A stretch of 17,499 nucleotides of DNA from JBPYCR01 sp051846935 (GTDB taxonomy: Bacteria; Bacillota; Bacilli; Bacillales; Amphibacillaceae), in assembly GCF_051846935.1 (NCBI RefSeq), contig NZ_JBPYCS010000040.1, forward strand, positions 1 to 17,499. Direction: 5' to 3'. The notes under the pieces are model-generated. The model had not been told where the DNA came from. It saw nothing but the letters and a program-made list of their open reading frames with translations, and made no database searches. The first letter of the stretch is position 1; each line of letters begins with the position of its first letter. Below, one piece after another: positions 14,183-17,499 of this stretch. The position numbers were made by a program, and so were the translations under genes.

Positions 14183-17100
14183 TTAATCCATTTCTTTTAT
14201 TTTATTTTCAATAAATTTTATTTCTTCTGTTGATAATTTATATTTCTTATAGAGTTGTTGATCTATGTCAGTGATAGGTTTATTCCAATCTATATCAGAC
14301 TTATTTGTGAAGTTTTGTAAAGGAACAAATAGATATACATTTTGAGATATGTTTTGAGATACCTTTAAAATTCCAACCATAAATCTCAAAAATTTACTTG
14401 ACATATATTTTTGTAAATTATTAGCTTCAATTTCGTTATTAAATGAACCTATTGGTATCAGCGAATCTGTACAGATTGATTGTGGTTTTCCTATATATGC
14501 CTTACCAATAATTGCAACTTTTCCATCATCACTTAAAACACCTGCTCCACCATTCGCTTTAGATGTGAAAATCTTCCATTTACTAACTAAGTCTGCATTC
14601 TTAGTTATATCATCCATTTTCATGTAACGAAATTGCTCATACGAACATCTTACTGTTATAGAATCCTTAAAATATTCATCACTAGTTAACTTATTTAAAA
14701 CTGACGCCTTACCTATGACTCCAAATGCATTTCGACCATATGTAATTTCGGTCATAGAAATAAAGTCTTCGTGGTTTTTCACTTTGTGTAAAACACTAAC
14801 AATTTGGTTCATGGATATAATAATGTCCAAACCATCCTCGAATAAAAGTCGATTAACTGTATTATAATTGTCCCTATAACATTCTGTAAATTCTACTTTC
14901 CCAGTGGTATTTGATTTATCATAAAGAAAGTAGTTGACGCCACCCGCAATTTCTACATTATTAAATAAAAGTTGGTTGTCAGGATAATTAAATATTTTAG
15001 ACATATGATTTTTACTTTTTATAAACTCACGTAATCGAATAAAAGATCGATCTTGAGCATTGGCTGTAAACCAACGGGACGGAGTAATTAAGGATACATA
15101 CTGCGTATCCAAAAGAATTGAATTTTGGATAAATATTGGAAATAGTTGTTTTGATAAAGATGTATTACCTTTATTACTACTAATGTTTTCTTGATACGGT
15201 GGATTCCCCACTACAGCATCAAACTTCATATTTCCCGCTCCTTTCTTCTTCCAGTAACTTTGTCTTGTTACTCTTTCAATGAATTGTTTAGATTTATGCC
15301 TCATTGTGTTATTCAAATCGTCAAAGTAAGTTGCATTTATTGGTACATTTTTAAAACCCACTAAAGTTCTTTTAGTAATTGATTTTGCCATTGGTGTATT
15401 ACATATTATATAAATGTTTTCTTGTACTGTTTCTTTCCATAGTTGATTTTCTAATTGTTCAGTTAGACTAGATTCACCATACTCCTCACACTTTTGTTTA
15501 AATATACTATAAGTTAAATAAAGTGGGTATAATCCTGTCTTAGAATTAATTTCTAATATTTTTGTGTTTTTATTTTGTAATGTATCTTCGGTTACTTTTC
15601 CTTGGTATACATACCTTGGCTCTTCTAAGAGCTCTTGATAATTTTCATCATAAAAGTTATAACCACCTAAACAGTCACCCATATGCATATTTACAACTCG
15701 CCATGGTGTTAGAACTGTCTCTTTATCAGGGTTTTTGAAGTTTGAAAATAATTCTGCAATTTGTTTTACACGTTCAGTAGGCGGAAGTTCATCCGCTCCT
15801 TTTGCTATATCACGAATTTTTCTTCCAGCGACTACAAAAATCTCTGGGTCATAATACTTGCTGAAATCTTTAAAAAGCTCTTTGGTAACCTTATCTGGCA
15901 TAAATTCTTCCCATGAGGAATCGTCTACAATTTCTACAAGTCTTTCCATTGTAATATCTTCGTTAATATCAATATCTGCACCATATATTAAGAGAGGTAT
16001 CCTAATAGAAATACCACGAAGAATTGAACGTGCATCTCTAGCTTGTTTTCTTTTTTCGTTGGCTTCCTTTATTTTCGCTTCTTCTTCAGGAGTACGATCT
16101 TTTTTAGCTTTCTTTTTTAATCTCTCTAGTTCTTCGTATTCTTCTTCCGTAAATCCCTGTCTATTGACATCTATATCATTTGATTTATGTGATGATTTGG
16201 AACTGCCAATAATTCCCCTTAGTTTTTTAAAGTTTTCCAAATCGATATTATCTAATTTAAGAAGTTCATCATTATACAAATTAGGATCATCAAAACCATT
16301 TTTTACTGCTCTTTCGGCATAAGCACGTTTCAGTTGTTGAAGAAGTCTATTGGTATTGTATTCTTTCATGCTTGTACCTTCTACAGCTATTACAGGACAA
16401 TAATTAAGAAATTCACCTAAAATCACTCTATCAGAACTATCTGTTTTACCTGCTTTTGTTGAAATTGCGACTGATTCTGCAACCATTTTTAAAGTCCTAT
16501 CTGGAGCAAAATCAAACACATAAGCAGTAGTTTTTATTTTTCCATCTCTGTTACATGGTGATTGTACTCGGAATATAGTTTGTAGATAGTTAGCTGCAGA
16601 CGTTGAAAAAGAACCTGCCAAATAAAATACAGCAGTCCATTCTGGTACTGTAACACCAGTAGTTAATTTACCACAGGAAAGTGTTATAGTGTAGCCATCA
16701 TTCCCAGCGCTTTTAATAGCATTTTGAACTTTTGCTAATGCATCATCTGATTGTTCTTCTTCATCACCATCTCCAGCAACGTTTACAATATTGAAAGCAC
16801 CATTCCCAAATATAGGATGTGTTTTCATAATTGCACTTAATGCTCTGGCTTCCTTAACTCCTGGAACCATCCATAATGAATGTCTAAACAAAGCTCTATA
16901 TTCTTCTGTAGAATATGGGTATTGACTTTCACCATCTTTTTTAGTAATTAAATTTAAAAAGCTCCATACATCATTTTTATGGACAAATTCTCCTGCTTTT
17001 ACCCCAGTTGGTAATGGTTTACGATCATTTTTCATATCTCCAGTCCATACTCTAAAAAATTCCCTAAAATTAAAGGCCTTATCCTCAAGCTCTTTATATT

Positions 17101-17499
17101 GTGGATTATTTATTAGTTCACCTAGATCGTAAGTGTAGATCTTCAATTCAGGCAATTCATCATACGGGTTAGAATCGCCTAAATTACTTTTATCCCAATC
17201 ATATTTACTCCTTTGTTCCATAACATAGTCCCAAGTATAGATATTGTCATCATAATCCCCAATAATATTAAAGGGGGTTCCAGAAAGTGCTAAAAATTTT
17301 GTTTTATTCAATTCTTCTTTTACTGTTGCTTTTATGACATCATTTCCAAGTGGGGTTGTTGTTCCTTCGTGAGCCTCATCTACTATCACAAAATCCCAAA
17401 CAGTATCGAAAACGATATCATTCTTCTCATATCTTCCACCAACTAGATTAGATTCCCTTAAATCTTGCATAGATGCAAAGTATACAAAGTTTTTACCTG
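14183..17499 (-). CDS. Helicase-methyltransferase fusion, Type ISP restriction-like (5' end outside window)
   Basis: At least 1105 residues; the frame stays open to the window edge (GKNFVYFAS precedes the first visible Met), so the N-terminus is missing. Numbering from the Met at 17470: DEAH box VDEAHEG (about 31) and motif III LSGTPF (about 64) of a superfamily 2 helicase; a C-terminal helicase domain with GKLTTGVTVPEW and motif VI QTIFRVQSP (about 303); a charged coiled-coil stretch (about 430-490); a coupler with TPWRVVNMHMGD; then an Eco57I-like N6-adenine methyltransferase with SAM-binding ILEINSKTGLYP (about 636) and catalytic NPPY (756-759); the rest (about 800-1095) is a likely target recognition domain. 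This order is that of single-chain Type ISP enzymes such as LlaGI, which use an N-terminal nuclease and helicase translocation to cut unmethylated DNA. The nuclease and Walker A motif would lie beyond the window. An alternative is a Type III-like or other helicase-methylase defence protein. Confidence 0.88.
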   Translation of the reverse strand, partial: GKNFVYFASMQDLRESNLVGGRYEKNDIVFDTVWDFVIVDEAHEGTTTPLGNDVIKATVKEELNKTKFLALSGTPFNIIGDYDDNIYTWDYVMEQRSKYDWDKSNLGDSNPYDELPELKIYTYDLGELINNPQYKELEDKAFNFREFFRVWTGDMKNDRKPLPTGVKAGEFVHKNDVWSFLNLITKKDGESQYPYSTEEYRALFRHSLWMVPGVKEARALSAIMKTHPIFGNGAFNIVNVAGDGDEEEQSDDALAKVQNAIKSAGNDGYTITLSCGKLTTGVTVPEWTAVFYLAGSFSTSAANYLQTIFRVQSPCNRDGKIKTTAYVFDFAPDRTLKMVAESVAISTKAGKTDSSDRVILGEFLNYCPVIAVEGTSMKEYNTNRLLQQLKRAYAERAVKNGFDDPNLYNDELLKLDNIDLENFKKLRGIIGSSKSSHKSNDIDVNRQGFTEEEYEELERLKKKAKKDRTPEEEAKIKEANEKRKQARDARSILRGISIRIPLLIYGADIDINEDITMERLVEIVDDSSWEEFMPDKVTKELFKDFSKYYDPEIFVVAGRKIRDIAKGADELPPTERVKQIAELFSNFKNPDKETVLTPWRVVNMHMGDCLGGYNFYDENYQELLEEPRYVYQGKVTEDTLQNKNTKILEINSKTGLYPLYLTYSIFKQKCEEYGESSLTEQLENQLWKETVQENIYIICNTPMAKSITKRTLVGFKNVPINATYFDDLNNTMRHKSKQFIERVTRQSYWKKKGAGNMKFDAVVGNPPYQENISSNKGNTSLSKQLFPIFIQNSILLDTQYVSLITPSRWFTANAQDRSFIRLREFIKSKNHMSKIFNYPDNQLLFNNVEIAGGVNYFLYDKSNTTGKVEFTECYRDNYNTVNRLLFEDGLDIIISMNQIVSVLHKVKNHEDFISMTEITYGRNAFGVIGKASVLNKLTSDEYFKDSITVRCSYEQFRYMKMDDITKNADLVSKWKIFTSKANGGAGVLSDDGKVAIIGKAYIGKPQSICTDSLIPIGSFNNEIEANNLQKYMSSKFLRFMVGILKVSQNISQNVYLFVPLQNFTNKSDIDWNKPITDIDQQLYKKYKLSTEEIKFIENKIKEMD

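Noticed and set aside
15858..16322. 154-codon frame opposite the helicase-methyltransferase gene
   Set aside because: It is the antisense image of the Lys/Glu-rich coiled-coil part of the real gene, giving a Ser/Leu/Phe-rich translation.

Overview
The window looks like chromosomal DNA of a low-GC Gram-positive of the family Bacillaceae, possibly a halophilic or alkaliphilic genus of the Oceanobacillus/Virgibacillus kind. The reasons are a Bacillus-type 5S rRNA followed by tRNA-Asn and tRNA-Thr, AGGAGG-type ribosome binding sites, surface proteins with sortase signals, a Bacillales-type lipoprotein, and strong hairpin-plus-T-tract terminators. Genus and species cannot be fixed from the sequence alone.

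Layout. (1) 1-610 is the tail of an rRNA/tRNA cluster: a sigma-A-like promoter, 5S rRNA, tRNA-Asn(GTT), tRNA-Thr(GGT) and a terminator. (2) 611-2100 is decayed DNA: a palindromic repeat of about 135 bp, a possible 26-codon membrane peptide, a broken ISL3-family transposase and an orphan bidirectional terminator. (3) 2151-12954 is the core of the window: a beta-helix surface protein with a sortase signal; a very large hybrid histidine kinase with two transmitter modules and its OmpR-type response regulator; a convergent leucine-rich-repeat surface protein with nearly the same sortase signal; and a divergent operon of a lipoprotein and a DUF4870 membrane protein. (4) 12955-13175 holds a degenerate copy of tRNA-Thr(GGT) and a terminator. 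(5) 13161-17499 is a minus-strand defence-type operon: a fused DEAH helicase/N6-adenine methyltransferase, cut by the window edge and resembling single-chain Type ISP restriction enzymes, followed by an Abi_C (abortive infection, HEPN-like) protein.

The main new observation is that the three transcription units flanking the two-component genes (beta-helix protein, LRR protein, lipoprotein operon) share one promoter design: TTAACC, 5 bp, TTAACC, 9 bp, then a -10 hexamer. The two TTAACC units are 11 bp apart (one helical turn), as expected for a tandem OmpR/PhoB-type dimer. The kinase/regulator operon lacks this motif. I infer that the regulator encoded at 8323-9015 controls these three units, making a compact cell-envelope regulon: sensor, regulator, two wall-anchored proteins, one lipoprotein and one integral membrane protein. 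The second item of interest is the restriction-like/Abi_C operon next to a tRNA pseudogene, which may mark an old island boundary.
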